Below, in pieces: positions 27,551-37,096 of a DNA stretch of 64,000 nt (position 1 is the first letter of the stretch; the number at the start of each line of letters is the position of its first letter). Origin of the DNA: Sunxiuqinia rutila (GTDB lineage: Bacteria; Bacteroidota; Bacteroidia; Bacteroidales; Prolixibacteraceae); the NCBI RefSeq assembly GCF_050589705.1, contig NZ_JBNGOT010000009.1:62001-126000 (forward strand). The letters are read 5' to 3'. Below the pieces are notes generated by a model, which saw only the letters and a list, made by a program, of their open reading frames with translations, had not been told where the DNA came from and searched no databases. The position numbers and the translations under genes were made by a program.

Positions 27551-27829
27551 ATGAAAAAAATTTTGTATCCAAGCCTTTTTCTATTGATCTCCTTGTTTCT
27601 CTTTTCGGCCTGTGCCACCCAATCAATCGGCAACGTGACCAACCCTCCCGGATTTTTACACGGCCTGCTGCATGGATTCATTATCCTGTTCAGCTTTATT
27701 GCCAGCTTGTTTACCGACTATGAAATTTACGCTTTTCCCAACACCGGCGGCTGGTACAACTTTGGCTTCCTGCTAGGGGTAATGCTGTTTTGGGGAGGCG
27801 GCGGTGCCAGCTCCAAAAAATGCCGGTAG
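27551..27829 (+). CDS. Small membrane lipoprotein of unknown function
   Basis: 92 residues with a lipobox (LFLFSAC|A). Two hydrophobic stretches follow (about 38-55 GLLHGFIILFSFIASLF and 70-84 NFGFLLGVMLFWGGGG), ending in a basic tail SSKKCR. The PPGFLHGLLHG and FPNTGGWYNFGFLLGVM segments look like family signatures that I recall in other bacteria, without a known role. It is translationally close (6 bases) to the phosphotriesterase-family gene. Confidence 0.8.
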   Translation: MKKILYPSLFLLISLFLFSACATQSIGNVTNPPGFLHGLLHGFIILFSFIASLFTDYEIYAFPNTGGWYNFGFLLGVMLFWGGGGASSKKCR

Positions 27830-27863
27830 CACTCAAACCAACCTGCCAAACCAGAAGCTTGAT

Positions 27864-29189
27864 CTATTGCAAATAATAGTAGGCCTTATCGTGGTACCAA
27901 CCTCCCATTCCAAGGAGGTTGCCGCGATGATCGGCAAACAGCTGCCTGATATCCAAAGCTGACACCTTTTCAAAGTCCATAAAATCGTGCGTACGGTAAA
28001 CACCGCCTACTACAACAGCCATGTAATAATACTCTCCGACTTTCACAAAAATCTGGTTTTCCCGGTAATTGGTATGTCCGGAGTCCTGAAAAACTCGTTG
28101 CCAATTAAGTCCTGCATCCGCTGATTTATAGACATAAAAAGCGTTGTATCCCTGATCGCGCATTAACTTAATCAACTCATTTTCTTCGGTAAGGTACAAC
28201 CGCTGAAGTAAAGGCGATTGCTCTATTACTTCCCAAACCGTACCTCCATTGGTTGATCTGTGTAGCGTATAATTCAACTCGACCTGCGTCAGTAAAAAGA
28301 TTGTCCCGTCGGCCAGACTGCAAACGTCTACTAGCTCCTGCATAGGATCCATGCCCTCATAGTCTTCAATCCAGGTTTGCCCGCCATCAACAGAGTGTTT
28401 GATCCCCCTTTGCCAGCTAAAAGTCCACAAATAGTCATTCTCACTTACATGAAAGTCAAAGGCACCATCGGCTCCATAAGGGTGGGTAAGCTCCTGCCAG
28501 CTTTCTCCCTGATCAGAACTTCGAAACAAGGGTCCTCCCCAGCCTACCCGATAGATATTGCCATGGGAATCAACCTCCAGACTACTTGCATCGCACCCTG
28601 CACCTTCCACATACACTTGATCCCACTGGTACGGTTGTGCTCCCTGCCTGTAAAGCTTACATCCTGCAACTGCGAGGGTCAATTGATTTTCAACATCAAA
28701 AATCACATCCTCAAAATCATTGTGTGGCTTGAAATCCACCTCACTCCATTCCTGCTTTTTCAAAGCATAAGCTGTTAAATCAATCTGATTCAACAATTCC
28801 CCTTGCCGACTAAACAAATGCAAACGGGCCATTTGTTTGCCCGACGTATCTCCCAGCTTCCATCCAGTAAAAACCTGTCCTTCTGCATCAGAAAATAGCC
28901 GTTGATCATCCAACTGCCCGCCGCCGGTAAGCACCTCCAGCTCCATCGGATAGTTGCCATTATCCTGATGCAGTTGATCCATCAATTGCAAACCAACCTT
29001 ATTATCAAGGTATTCTCCGACAAGACCAACTTGCTGATCGCCTTGCAAAACATGGTGAAGCTTAATAAGCGATTGAGTAGCTGGCCCCACATACCGGTCA
29101 CAAGCCCCACAAACTATCATTAAAATACCTAAAAACAAGCACTTTCGAACGATTCTATGCCAAAATCCTTTTTCATTTAAATAGTTCAT
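27864..29189 (-). CDS. Lipoprotein with sialidase-like Asp-box propeller
   Basis: 441 residues with a long basic N-terminus and a lipobox (LMIVCGAC|D). At least four Asp-box motifs are visible (SSDQGESW, SVDGGQTW, STNGGTVW, SADAGLNW), spaced about 50 residues apart, which indicates a six- or seven-bladed propeller. The catalytic Arg triad and Tyr of true sialidases are not evident, so a binding or scaffold role (Ycf48-like) is more likely. Its start is 13 bases after the stop of the double-barrel gene, so they form an operon. Confidence 0.8.
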   Translation of the reverse strand: MNYLNEKGFWHRIVRKCLFLGILMIVCGACDRYVGPATQSLIKLHHVLQGDQQVGLVGEYLDNKVGLQLMDQLHQDNGNYPMELEVLTGGGQLDDQRLFSDAEGQVFTGWKLGDTSGKQMARLHLFSRQGELLNQIDLTAYALKKQEWSEVDFKPHNDFEDVIFDVENQLTLAVAGCKLYRQGAQPYQWDQVYVEGAGCDASSLEVDSHGNIYRVGWGGPLFRSSDQGESWQELTHPYGADGAFDFHVSENDYLWTFSWQRGIKHSVDGGQTWIEDYEGMDPMQELVDVCSLADGTIFLLTQVELNYTLHRSTNGGTVWEVIEQSPLLQRLYLTEENELIKLMRDQGYNAFYVYKSADAGLNWQRVFQDSGHTNYRENQIFVKVGEYYYMAVVVGGVYRTHDFMDFEKVSALDIRQLFADHRGNLLGMGGWYHDKAYYYLQ

Positions 29190-29202
29190 TGGTTTTGTTT
29201 TT

Positions 29203-30621
29203 TTAGTTTGACTGGAACAATGGAATGCACAATCCTGCTGAAAGTGTCAGAGAGCTGTTTCTGAACTTTTCACTCCCCTCATAACCTATAGAAAGCTTTT
29301 CATCCAGGATATCCAGTACCCCGTGCGTATATCGGGTTTCTAAACTCAACACCCAGGCCTGAAAAAGCTCCAGGCTGTAGCCCATACCCACGAGCCACCC
29401 CGCATCTTTGTTGTTAAAGTTGCCCTCAACAGCATCATGCACATAAGTTCTTACATAGCGGTAGTTATTATTGTCAGCGTATTCGTAATAAATATCGCCT
29501 TTGCTTGTCGCATTCATCATAAAAGCAACATACGCGCCAAAATCAATAAAAAATCCCAACTCATCCTCATGGCCCAAACGCAGATAAACAGGCAAAGAAA
29601 GATAGTCCAAATCAACCTTAGCATCTACCTGATTGTATGCATTAGAATGATCAGCATAGGCCAAACGATAAGCATAGGGACTTTCTCCCTCAACACAATA
29701 CCCCCGACGGTCAAACAAAACATCACTCATCATGGAAAGGCCATTGCCCAACTGATAGCTCAGGCTAAGTCCTGCTGAAAATCCTTGGTGCGATTCGTAG
29801 CTATGGTTGTCACTTTTATTCCGAATTGAATTCAGGTTATAGCCCAGCCGTGGCACTGCCCGCCATCGCGAAACGTGGTATTCCGCTGCTCCTGCAACCC
29901 CATTTCCCAGCGTTGTTTTTTCGCTTTTCAATGCATAGCGAATACCAAAATTCAACTCACTTCCCTCGTTCTTTCCTTCATAACCAGATAAAAACTCATT
30001 AAGACCAACAGCATAACGTCCATCCATAAACAGGCTAAGTTGCGAAGTAAGCGGATAAGAAATTCCAGCCGAAAATAAGTACCCCCAATCGTAATGATCC
30101 ATCTGCTCATCCTGTGTCGGGGGCAATAGATCCCGATCCTTCCCGGTAAACTCATCGTTGATCAAAAAAGAATAAAACATTCCGGCTCCCAGTTCCAGCT
30201 CCAGTCTTGTTGATGTCTTATACTTCAACATCAAGGGCACACGCAAAAACTGGTAATCCCATAACTGGTTTCCCGGAACATATATTGGCGGTCCAATAAT
30301 TCCGTAGTTTGCATTGTACGACTCTGTAGGCACTGGGAAAATGTCATCCGGATAAGTCGCCTCATAACGACGAAGCTGTTTGTAGTAATAAGAAACGAAA
30401 CCAACTTCGGTTTGGAGAGCTACCCGTTCATTCAACCTATAATTGAGCATTAATCCCGCTGTTGATCCGGGTTTGGCTAGCCACTTATCATGTTGTAGAT
30501 TTCCATTAAGATTCGAAAAGCTGGTTCCGGAATACACCCCCACTCGTAGTTTCTGAGCCTGAAGGGAATTGCCAAAGGTTAGAAAAAATACCCCTGCAAT
30601 AAGAGTTAAGATTTTTTTCAT
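29203..30621 (-). CDS. Outer membrane protein with two tandem PorT-like barrel domains
   Basis: 472 residues from ATG 30621 (MKKILTLIAG; the upstream ATG at 30654 adds 11 residues before a normal signal peptide). Two similar regions follow. The first, about 23-235, runs from LRVGVYSGTSFSNLNG to NFGIRYALK. The second, about 255-472, runs from VPRLGYNLNSIRNK to SLTLSAGLCIPLF. Each resembles one small outer-membrane barrel of the PorT/PF13568 type: signature G-x-N-x-S start, alternating strands, aromatic ends. A protein with two such barrels is unusual. It is co-transcribed with the Asp-box lipoprotein. Confidence 0.8.
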   Translation of the reverse strand: MKKILTLIAGVFFLTFGNSLQAQKLRVGVYSGTSFSNLNGNLQHDKWLAKPGSTAGLMLNYRLNERVALQTEVGFVSYYYKQLRRYEATYPDDIFPVPTESYNANYGIIGPPIYVPGNQLWDYQFLRVPLMLKYKTSTRLELELGAGMFYSFLINDEFTGKDRDLLPPTQDEQMDHYDWGYLFSAGISYPLTSQLSLFMDGRYAVGLNEFLSGYEGKNEGSELNFGIRYALKSEKTTLGNGVAGAAEYHVSRWRAVPRLGYNLNSIRNKSDNHSYESHQGFSAGLSLSYQLGNGLSMMSDVLFDRRGYCVEGESPYAYRLAYADHSNAYNQVDAKVDLDYLSLPVYLRLGHEDELGFFIDFGAYVAFMMNATSKGDIYYEYADNNNYRYVRTYVHDAVEGNFNNKDAGWLVGMGYSLELFQAWVLSLETRYTHGVLDILDEKLSIGYEGSEKFRNSSLTLSAGLCIPLFQSN

Positions 30622-30794
30622 AAAGCAATGGTTTGTATAGCTGATGAACAACACCTAGAAATGGTTGCGTCAAGACTTGGTTTTCTTGAACTTACATAAT
30701 CAAGTCAAATACAACAGCATTGGCACGAATTAAGGAATAATTAAACCTTGGATGTCCTTACCGTCCGACTACAGCCTGTTCCAAAATAAGCTTA

Positions 30795-30802
30795 TAGCTT
30801 TG
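30795..30802 (+). promoter_or_regulatory. Putative -7 box of the second EamA gene
   Basis: TAGCTTTG fits TAnnTTTG, 26 bases before the ATG at 30829. No -33 TTG at the expected place. Confidence 0.4.
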
Positions 30803-30828
30803 CCCACTCAATAAACGATTCAGAAACT

Positions 30829-31728
30829 ATGTGGGTACTTTTGGCCTTATTGTCGGCTTTTTTACTTGGAATTTATGATGTCTTCAAAAAGTTATCGGTC
30901 AACGGCAATGCTGTTTTCCCGGTGTTGCTGATTTCGGCCATCACCGGGGCCCTCCTGTTTCTTCCACCAACTGTTGGATCGTTCCTGTTCCCCGACTTTT
31001 TCCAATCCATCCACTTATATGTTCCTGCCATTACAGCGCGCGAACACGGTCTTATCCTTTTAAAAACACTCTTGGTCGTTTCTAGCTGGATTTTAGCTTT
31101 CAGCGCCTTAAAACACCTGCCTATCACCATCGTCACGCCCATCCGGGCAACGGGCCCCATATGGACTTTAGTTGGAGCAATCTTGCTTTTTCAGGAAAAC
31201 CTGAACGCACTTCAGTGGGCTGGGGTAATTACCACCCTGATTTTTTTCTACCTGCTTTCAACCGCCGGCAAACTGGAAGGCATTCATTTTCGGAAAAACA
31301 CCTGGGTGCTTTTTGTGGTTGGTGCCACATTGCTTGGTGCCTCCAGCGGATTGTACGACAAATATATCATCCGGCAAATTGACCGGCTGGCCGTGCAGGC
31401 GTGGTTTTCGTTCTACCAGGTTGTGGTTATGCTACCGGTGCTGGCCGTTGTTCGCTGGTCGCGCCCCAAAAGCAAACGTATTCCTTTTCATTGGCGCTGG
31501 AGCATTCCGGCCATTGGCGTATTCCTGCTCCTGGCTGACTTCGCCTACTTTTATGCCTTAAGCTACGAGGATTCCATGATTTCTGTCATCTCAGCTTTAC
31601 GCCGAGGCGGTGTCTTGGTAGCCTTTGCCACTGGAGCTTTACTGTTTCATGAACACAATATTCGCCAAAAGGGCATCTACCTGCTTGGAATTTTAGCCGG
31701 AATTTTGTTGATTAGTCTGGGAAGTTAG
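30829..31728 (+). CDS. EamA/DMT-family transporter
   Basis: 299 residues, about ten membrane helices in two EamA repeats, starting MWVLLALLSAFLLGIYDVFKKLS. The central ALKHLPITIVTPIRATGPIWTLVGA and the C-terminal SVISALRRGGVLVAFATGALLFHE are typical of the family. Probable metabolite exporter with unknown substrate. It is not close in sequence to the other EamA protein in this window, so it is not a recent duplicate. The macro-domain gene follows after 50 bases. Confidence 0.9.
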   Translation: MWVLLALLSAFLLGIYDVFKKLSVNGNAVFPVLLISAITGALLFLPPTVGSFLFPDFFQSIHLYVPAITAREHGLILLKTLLVVSSWILAFSALKHLPITIVTPIRATGPIWTLVGAILLFQENLNALQWAGVITTLIFFYLLSTAGKLEGIHFRKNTWVLFVVGATLLGASSGLYDKYIIRQIDRLAVQAWFSFYQVVVMLPVLAVVRWSRPKSKRIPFHWRWSIPAIGVFLLLADFAYFYALSYEDSMISVISALRRGGVLVAFATGALLFHEHNIRQKGIYLLGILAGILLISLGS

Positions 31729-31778
31729 TGCAGAAGGTCGTTGGACCTTTGTAAACTCATCCCCAAAACATTTGGACT

Positions 31779-32294
31779 ATGAATCGAATTGAACTTTACC
31801 AGGGCGACATCACCGAAATGCACGTTGATGCCATAGTGAATGCGGCCAACCGAAGCCTGCTGGGCGGTGGCGGAGTTGATGGTGCCATTCACCGGGTAGC
31901 GGGTCCCAAACTGCTTGAAGAATGTAAAAAACTCAACGGCTGCGAAACCGGACAAGCCAAGATAACCATGGGCTACCGACTTCCTTCACGCTACGTAATA
32001 CATACGGTAGGACCGGTGTGGCATGGGGGCGAAATCGGAGAAAAGGAATTGTTGGCCTCGGCCTACCTTTCAAGCTTAAAACTGGCCCGGGAACATCAGC
32101 TAAAAACCCTTGCTTTCCCAAATATCAGCACTGGCGTGTACGCCTTTCCCAAGCAACTGGCTGCCGAGATTGCCATCGAAACGGTTCGTAATTTTCTGGA
32201 AAACGATGATTGGTTTGAGGAAATTACCTTCTGCGTGTATGATGATGAGAATTACGAAATTTACACGAAGCTGCTCAACCAAACAGGCCATTAA
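31779..32294 (+). CDS. Macro-domain protein (O-acetyl-ADP-ribose deacetylase-type)
   Basis: 171-residue single macro domain. ADP-ribose contacts are visible: GDITEMHVDAIVNAANRSLLGGGGVDGAIHRVAG, then FPNISTGVYAFP as the distal loop. Family members such as E. coli YmdB hydrolyse O-acetyl-ADP-ribose or remove ADP-ribose from proteins. Cytosolic. It is 50 bases after the EamA gene. Confidence 0.94.
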   Translation: MNRIELYQGDITEMHVDAIVNAANRSLLGGGGVDGAIHRVAGPKLLEECKKLNGCETGQAKITMGYRLPSRYVIHTVGPVWHGGEIGEKELLASAYLSSLKLAREHQLKTLAFPNISTGVYAFPKQLAAEIAIETVRNFLENDDWFEEITFCVYDDENYEIYTKLLNQTGH

Positions 32295-32491
32295 AAGTTA
32301 ATAAGACGGAGTCCGTCGCTTCTATGCTGCTTCGGGATTAAGAGAGCTGTTTCTCAAAATGATAAAAACGGAAATTCCGGCACAACCACAGCTATGACTC
32401 CAAAGCAGACGACAAGCGATTGACAAAACCGTATTCATTTTCGGCACAACAATTGACATTTCAAACTTAAATTCAAAATCTAAAAACTTCC

Positions 32492-32989
32492 ATGAGAACA
32501 ATTTACGTGTTACTTTTCCTTGTTTTAACTTGTTGTATTGGTTTAAAAGACGGTCAGGCCCAGCGGGATTACCGTACCGCCATTGGCTTTCGGGCCGGCC
32601 CAATGGCCGGATTAACCGTCAGGCAGTTTGTCTCATCCAGCCAAGCCCTGGAGCTAAGTATTGCTTCACGCTGGAACGGCTCGCTTTACCAAGCCATATA
32701 TGAAGTACATAACGACCTGTTTAAACAAAAAAGATTCAACTGGTATTACGGCGGTGGTGCGTATATTGGCCACTGGAACTTGAAAAGTAACCTTCACCCT
32801 TGGTATAGCGAAGACGGTAAGTATACGGCTTTTGGAATCAATGCCATTGGGGGGCTCGAATACTGTATTAATGATGCACCGATTAGCTTTTCGCTCGACT
32901 GGAAGCCGATGCTGAATATGGTGAATAAATTTCATTTCAGAACCGATGACTTTGGCTTAACCATACGTGTATTTTTAGGTGAAGCCTGA
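32492..32989 (+). CDS. Small outer membrane beta-barrel protein
   Basis: 165 residues with a signal peptide (1-23, ending GQA|Q). The rest is strand-rich with aromatic girdle residues: RTAIGFRAGPMAGLTVRQF, RFNWYYGGGAYIGHW, TAFGINAIGGLEYC, FSLDWKPMLNMV, then a C-terminal FGLTIRVFLGEA. This looks like an eight-stranded barrel. Function unknown. It lies 18 bases before the hybrid histidine kinase gene on the same strand, so it is likely co-transcribed with it. Confidence 0.8.
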   Translation: MRTIYVLLFLVLTCCIGLKDGQAQRDYRTAIGFRAGPMAGLTVRQFVSSSQALELSIASRWNGSLYQAIYEVHNDLFKQKRFNWYYGGGAYIGHWNLKSNLHPWYSEDGKYTAFGINAIGGLEYCINDAPISFSLDWKPMLNMVNKFHFRTDDFGLTIRVFLGEA

Positions 32990-33007
32990 ATTAAACAGAT
33001 CCATTAA

Positions 33008-35452
33008 ATGAAACGAATAAAGATTGAATTCCAGGTAACTCTTTTAACGGTTTTAGTCGTTCTGGCCGTCAGCTATTCCGGCTTTCTGGTCTACCAGAGC
33101 CTGTCGCAAATTGTGGATTCGATTCACAAGGAAGCCCGACCTGACTTCAAACTACTGCTTATCAAAGACATTGAATCGGACTTGACTGAAGTAGAAAACA
33201 CCGTTCGGCTGTATACCTTAACAAGGGAAGAAAAATACTTTCATCCTTACCGGGAAATCAATCAGGAAATTCAGGACAAATTAACCAACCTGCAGGATTA
33301 TGCACTCACCAGCGACGATGAAAAATTGCAAATTGATTCCATTCGCTCACTGGCCAACGACAAACTTGCCATCTGGGAGAATATTCTGGCGCTGCACTAC
33401 TCCAAGGTGGATGCCCATGAATCGTTTTCGGAGCTTTACAGCAAGATAGACAGCTCCATTACGGAACCCGATACCATTTTAGTGGAAGCACCAGTCGTTG
33501 AGGAGAAAGTGGGTCTTTTGAAGCGGATTTTTGGCAAAAAGAAAAAAGACAAAGACACCCTGATGGTTCAGCAGCTGCAACCGGTAGACTCCAATAAAAT
33601 TGAAAAGGCAGCCATCAAACAGGAAATTGCAGAAATTGAACAACGCATAAAAACCTCCAACCAAGCACTCTCTGTTAAAGAAAAAGCCTTGCTTGAGAAA
33701 AACATTGAGCTGACGGAATTATTGAAAACACAAATCACCGAGCTTGAAACCAAGGAGCAAAAAAAGCTGCTAGTCAAAACTCAGGAAGCCGACCGGCTGG
33801 CAGCCATCACTTATAAACGACTGGCACTGTTCACTATTGGTGCTGTCATTCTCTTGCTGTTGGTGCTGTTCATCTTTTACCGCTACCTGAATAAATCACG
33901 GGCCTATCAAACGATTTTGCGCCAGGCAAAAACCGAGGCCGAAAAGCTGGCACGAGCCAAAGAGCTATTTGTTGCCACGGTAAGTCACGAAATGCGTACC
34001 CCCATCAACGCCATTTATGGCTTAACCGAACAGCTGCTGCAAAGAACGGAGTCTTCTGACCAGAAAAAGGACCTTGAAATTATCTACAATTCGACCGAAC
34101 ACCTGATTGCACTGGTAAACGACACGCTTGATTTTTCCAAAATAGAAAGTCAGAAGCTGCAACTCGATCAAGTGGATTTCTCACTGGACAAGCTGCTTTC
34201 AGAAGTCATTACCTTAAACCGGAGAAACGCCGAAGCCAAACAGCTGGAGCTTATTCTGGACACCCGGCAACTTCCTCCGTTGGTACTTTCCGGCGATGCT
34301 TTCCGGCTAAAACAAGTACTGATTAACCTGCTCAACAACGCCATCAAATTTACAGACCAAGGCAGCGTAAGTCTGAAGGTTTCGGCCAACGCTATGGACC
34401 ATAATAACCCAGTTTGGGTGAACTTTCAGATTATTGACACCGGAATCGGAATCTCCAAGGAAAACCACCAAGTTATTTTTGATGATTTTGTACAGCTGGA
34501 AACCGATCTGACCAAAAAGCAAGGAGGCGCCGGACTTGGTCTTTCCATTGTTAAAAAGCTAATTGATATTCAAGGTGGAACCATTCAGGTTGATAGTGAA
34601 TTGCACCAAGGAACCACCATCACAATCAAAATCCCCTACCGAAAAGGCAATCCGGCAAATATCAAAACTCCCGTTAAACCTGAATTAGTCATTCCGGACA
34701 GTTTCAGCCAGCTCACAGCCCTCATTGTTGATGACGAAGAGTTTAACCGATACCTGCTGAAAGGGATTCTGAAAAAATGGAACCTTCGAATCGAAGAGTC
34801 TTCCAACGGGCAAGAAGCGGTAGAGCACTGCCGCAGCATTCATTTCGATCTGATTTTCATGGATGTTCGTATGCCGATTTTAAATGGACTGGAAGCCAGT
34901 CAGCAGATTTTGAATCGGGATAAGAAGGTCAAAATCATTGCCCTTACAGCCACCAATAAGCCGGAAGATTTAGAAAAATGCGAACAGGCTGGCATGCATA
35001 ACTTTCTAGCCAAACCATTTACTGAAAGCGACTTATTGCAAACCATAAAAGAGACCCTGCAATCTCAGCCTCATAAAGCTAAAAAAGTGGAAGAAAGCAG
35101 CGAGCAATCGACCATTGATTTGAGCGAACTGGAACGCATGGCGGACGGCAACAAAGACTTTGTACGCGAAATGGTTGAAATTTTCATTCGCTCCAGTCAG
35201 CACGGCCTAGAAGAAATACAGCGTAACATTGACCTGAAAAACTGGGACCTGGTTCGGGAATATGCGCATAAAATGGCCGCTCCTACCAAGCACTTAAAAG
35301 CGCTGAGCCTGTACAGCAAAATCAAGGAAATGGAACGTGAAGCCGACACGACTAAGAATCAGCAAAAGATTACGCAGCTATTCGGTGAAATAAAACTGGA
35401 AGTACAAGCAGCTAACCGTCATCTAAAAGCGATCTTGAATATCGCCGGCTAA
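33008..35452 (+). CDS. Hybrid histidine kinase with receiver and Hpt domains
   Basis: 814-residue inner-membrane sensor. It has membrane helices at about 9-30 and 272-291, with a 240-residue periplasmic sensor between them that is mostly helical. A strongly basic patch, KRIFGKKKKDKD (about 172-183), and a long coil (about 195-265) are unusual for that side. Then follow the HisKA domain with H-box VSHEMRTP (His327), an ATPase domain (about 425-545; N-box LLNNAIKF, G-box DTGIGI), a receiver with phospho-Asp619 (FMDVRMP) and a C-terminal Hpt domain with His754 (EYAHKMAAP). The layout predicts an internal phosphorelay ending at Hpt. The most likely outside partner is the sigma-54 activator encoded next. 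Confidence 0.94.
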   Translation: MKRIKIEFQVTLLTVLVVLAVSYSGFLVYQSLSQIVDSIHKEARPDFKLLLIKDIESDLTEVENTVRLYTLTREEKYFHPYREINQEIQDKLTNLQDYALTSDDEKLQIDSIRSLANDKLAIWENILALHYSKVDAHESFSELYSKIDSSITEPDTILVEAPVVEEKVGLLKRIFGKKKKDKDTLMVQQLQPVDSNKIEKAAIKQEIAEIEQRIKTSNQALSVKEKALLEKNIELTELLKTQITELETKEQKKLLVKTQEADRLAAITYKRLALFTIGAVILLLLVLFIFYRYLNKSRAYQTILRQAKTEAEKLARAKELFVATVSHEMRTPINAIYGLTEQLLQRTESSDQKKDLEIIYNSTEHLIALVNDTLDFSKIESQKLQLDQVDFSLDKLLSEVITLNRRNAEAKQLELILDTRQLPPLVLSGDAFRLKQVLINLLNNAIKFTDQGSVSLKVSANAMDHNNPVWVNFQIIDTGIGISKENHQVIFDDFVQLETDLTKKQGGAGLGLSIVKKLIDIQGGTIQVDSELHQGTTITIKIPYRKGNPANIKTPVKPELVIPDSFSQLTALIVDDEEFNRYLLKGILKKWNLRIEESSNGQEAVEHCRSIHFDLIFMDVRMPILNGLEASQQILNRDKKVKIIALTATNKPEDLEKCEQAGMHNFLAKPFTESDLLQTIKETLQSQPHKAKKVEESSEQSTIDLSELERMADGNKDFVREMVEIFIRSSQHGLEEIQRNIDLKNWDLVREYAHKMAAPTKHLKALSLYSKIKEMEREADTTKNQQKITQLFGEIKLEVQAANRHLKAILNIAG

Positions 35453-35708
35453 CCCGTTTTCAGTTCTGCTTGAAATGTTCTCCCTATTTGGGAAGTAAGC
35501 CATTGCTTTAGCCCACCGCTATGGAGAAACCTATTTAGAAGGCCAAATCATCGGTTAACACTAAAAGTCAACTCATTGCAACATTTAACGGATAAGTCTA
35601 TTGCGTAGACATCAAATAAAATACCGGTTCAATTGCTCAAAATTCACAAATTAATTCCATACTATTGCATATCAAAAACCGAAGAAAAGATTCTTGTAAG
35701 CTTAGCAT

Positions 35709-37067
35709 ATGGACAATAACAAGCCTTTCAAAATATTTGTTGTTGAAGACGATGATTGGTACAACAGACTTCTCGTTCACAACCTGTCACTGATACCGGA
35801 CTACGAAATTGAGTCTTTTACCAGTGGGCAGGAATGCTTGAAAAACCTGCACAAACAGCCAGATGTTGTGACCCTGGATTACCGTCTTCCGGACATGAAA
35901 GGCCTGGAGGTGCTGAAAGAAATAAAAGCTATCAACGATGAGATCCAGGTAATTCTGATTTCGGAACAAGACGATATTGAGGTAGTCGTTGAACTGCTAA
36001 AGCATGGCGCTTACGATTACATTGTCAAGTCGTCCGATGTAAAAGAACGCTTACTCAATACGGTCAATAACATTCGTCAGGGCAGCCGGCTAAAAAAAGA
36101 GATTGTTACCCTGCGCCAGGAAGTTAAAAAGAAATACAGCTATCAAAATACCATCATCGGAAACAGCCCGGCAGCCGAGCACATCTTCTCGCTCATTGAA
36201 AAAGCGACCAGAACCAACATTTCCGTCACCATTACCGGAGAAACAGGAACAGGGAAAGAACTGGTTGCCAAGGCCATTCACTACAACTCCAACCGGGCCA
36301 AGAAACCGTTTATCCCAGTTAACGTAGCTGCTATCCCGAAAGATTTAATTGAAAGTGAACTGTTTGGACACGAGAAAGGTGCCTTTACCGGAGCTGCTTT
36401 TCGCCGTATCGGAAAATTTGAGGAAGCCCATGGGGGCACTTTGTTTTTAGATGAAATGGCTGAACTGGACATTTCTCTCCAGGCCAAGCTGTTAAGAGCC
36501 CTACAGGAAAAAGAAATTATTCGCATAGGCAGTAACGATCCGGTAAAAACCGATTGCCGAATCATTATCGCCACCAACCGGAATCTGCTTGAAGAGGTTA
36601 ATGCCGGAAACTTCCGACAGGATTTGTATTACCGCCTTTTCGGCCTGCCAATTGAGCTGCCCCCATTGCGCGACCGGGGAAACGACGTGATCGTATTGGC
36701 CAAGCATTTCATTCAGGCTTTCTGCAAGGAAAACCAAATGGAGGAAAGGACGCTCACCGCCTCCGCCAGTAAAAAGCTGCTTGCTTATTCATTTCCGGGA
36801 AATATCCGCGAACTCAAATCAGTCATTGAGCTGGCTGTTACCTTGTCGGACACCACCGAAATAACGGAGGAAAGCCTCGTATTTGGTGGTCAGAACATGA
36901 TGGATACCTTACTCGCGGAAGAACGCAGCATGCGCGAATACAACATCGAAATTGTGAATCGGTTCCTTGAAAAGTATGACAACAACATCAAACTGGTAGC
37001 TGAAAAACTCGACATTGGGGTGGCAACAATCTACCGGATGCTGAAAGAAGAAAAAACAAAGCTGTAA
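35709..37067 (+). CDS. NtrC-family sigma-54-dependent response regulator
   Basis: 452 residues in three domains. The receiver (about 6-120) has acidic pocket EDDD and phospho-acceptor Asp57 in TLDYRLPD. The AAA+ ATPase (about 145-380) has Walker A GETGTGKE (177-184), the sigma-54 contact loop GAFTGA (224-229), Walker B LFLDE (245-249) and a likely arginine-finger segment YYRLFGLPIELPPLRDR. A Fis-type DNA-binding helix-turn-helix lies at the end (about 415-450, NNIKLVAEKLDIGVATIYRML). It needs RpoN, which is not in this window. A 256-base gap separates it from the kinase. A perfect sigma-54 promoter follows its stop. Confidence 0.95.
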   Translation: MDNNKPFKIFVVEDDDWYNRLLVHNLSLIPDYEIESFTSGQECLKNLHKQPDVVTLDYRLPDMKGLEVLKEIKAINDEIQVILISEQDDIEVVVELLKHGAYDYIVKSSDVKERLLNTVNNIRQGSRLKKEIVTLRQEVKKKYSYQNTIIGNSPAAEHIFSLIEKATRTNISVTITGETGTGKELVAKAIHYNSNRAKKPFIPVNVAAIPKDLIESELFGHEKGAFTGAAFRRIGKFEEAHGGTLFLDEMAELDISLQAKLLRALQEKEIIRIGSNDPVKTDCRIIIATNRNLLEEVNAGNFRQDLYYRLFGLPIELPPLRDRGNDVIVLAKHFIQAFCKENQMEERTLTASASKKLLAYSFPGNIRELKSVIELAVTLSDTTEITEESLVFGGQNMMDTLLAEERSMREYNIEIVNRFLEKYDNNIKLVAEKLDIGVATIYRMLKEEKTKL

Positions 37068-37081
37068 CGTTTCGCTCTAAA

Positions 37082-37096
37082 TTCTCATTTTGAGAA
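37082..37096 (+). promoter_or_regulatory. Candidate enhancer site for the sigma-54 activator
   Basis: TTCTCATTTTGAGAA is a perfect 6-base inverted repeat with a 3-base centre, 87-101 bases before the -24 element. Fis-type activators bind such dyads upstream of -24/-12 promoters. The 10 bases TTCTCATTTT recur at 37171-37180, 89 bases on. Confidence 0.5.

Noticed and set aside
30721..30735. TGGCACGAATTAAGG as a second sigma-54 promoter
   Set aside because: The -12 element TTGC is absent at the required spacing.
23487..31728. The two EamA transporters as a duplicated pair
   Set aside because: Their sequences share only family-level motifs and the genes are 6 kb apart, so no recent duplication.
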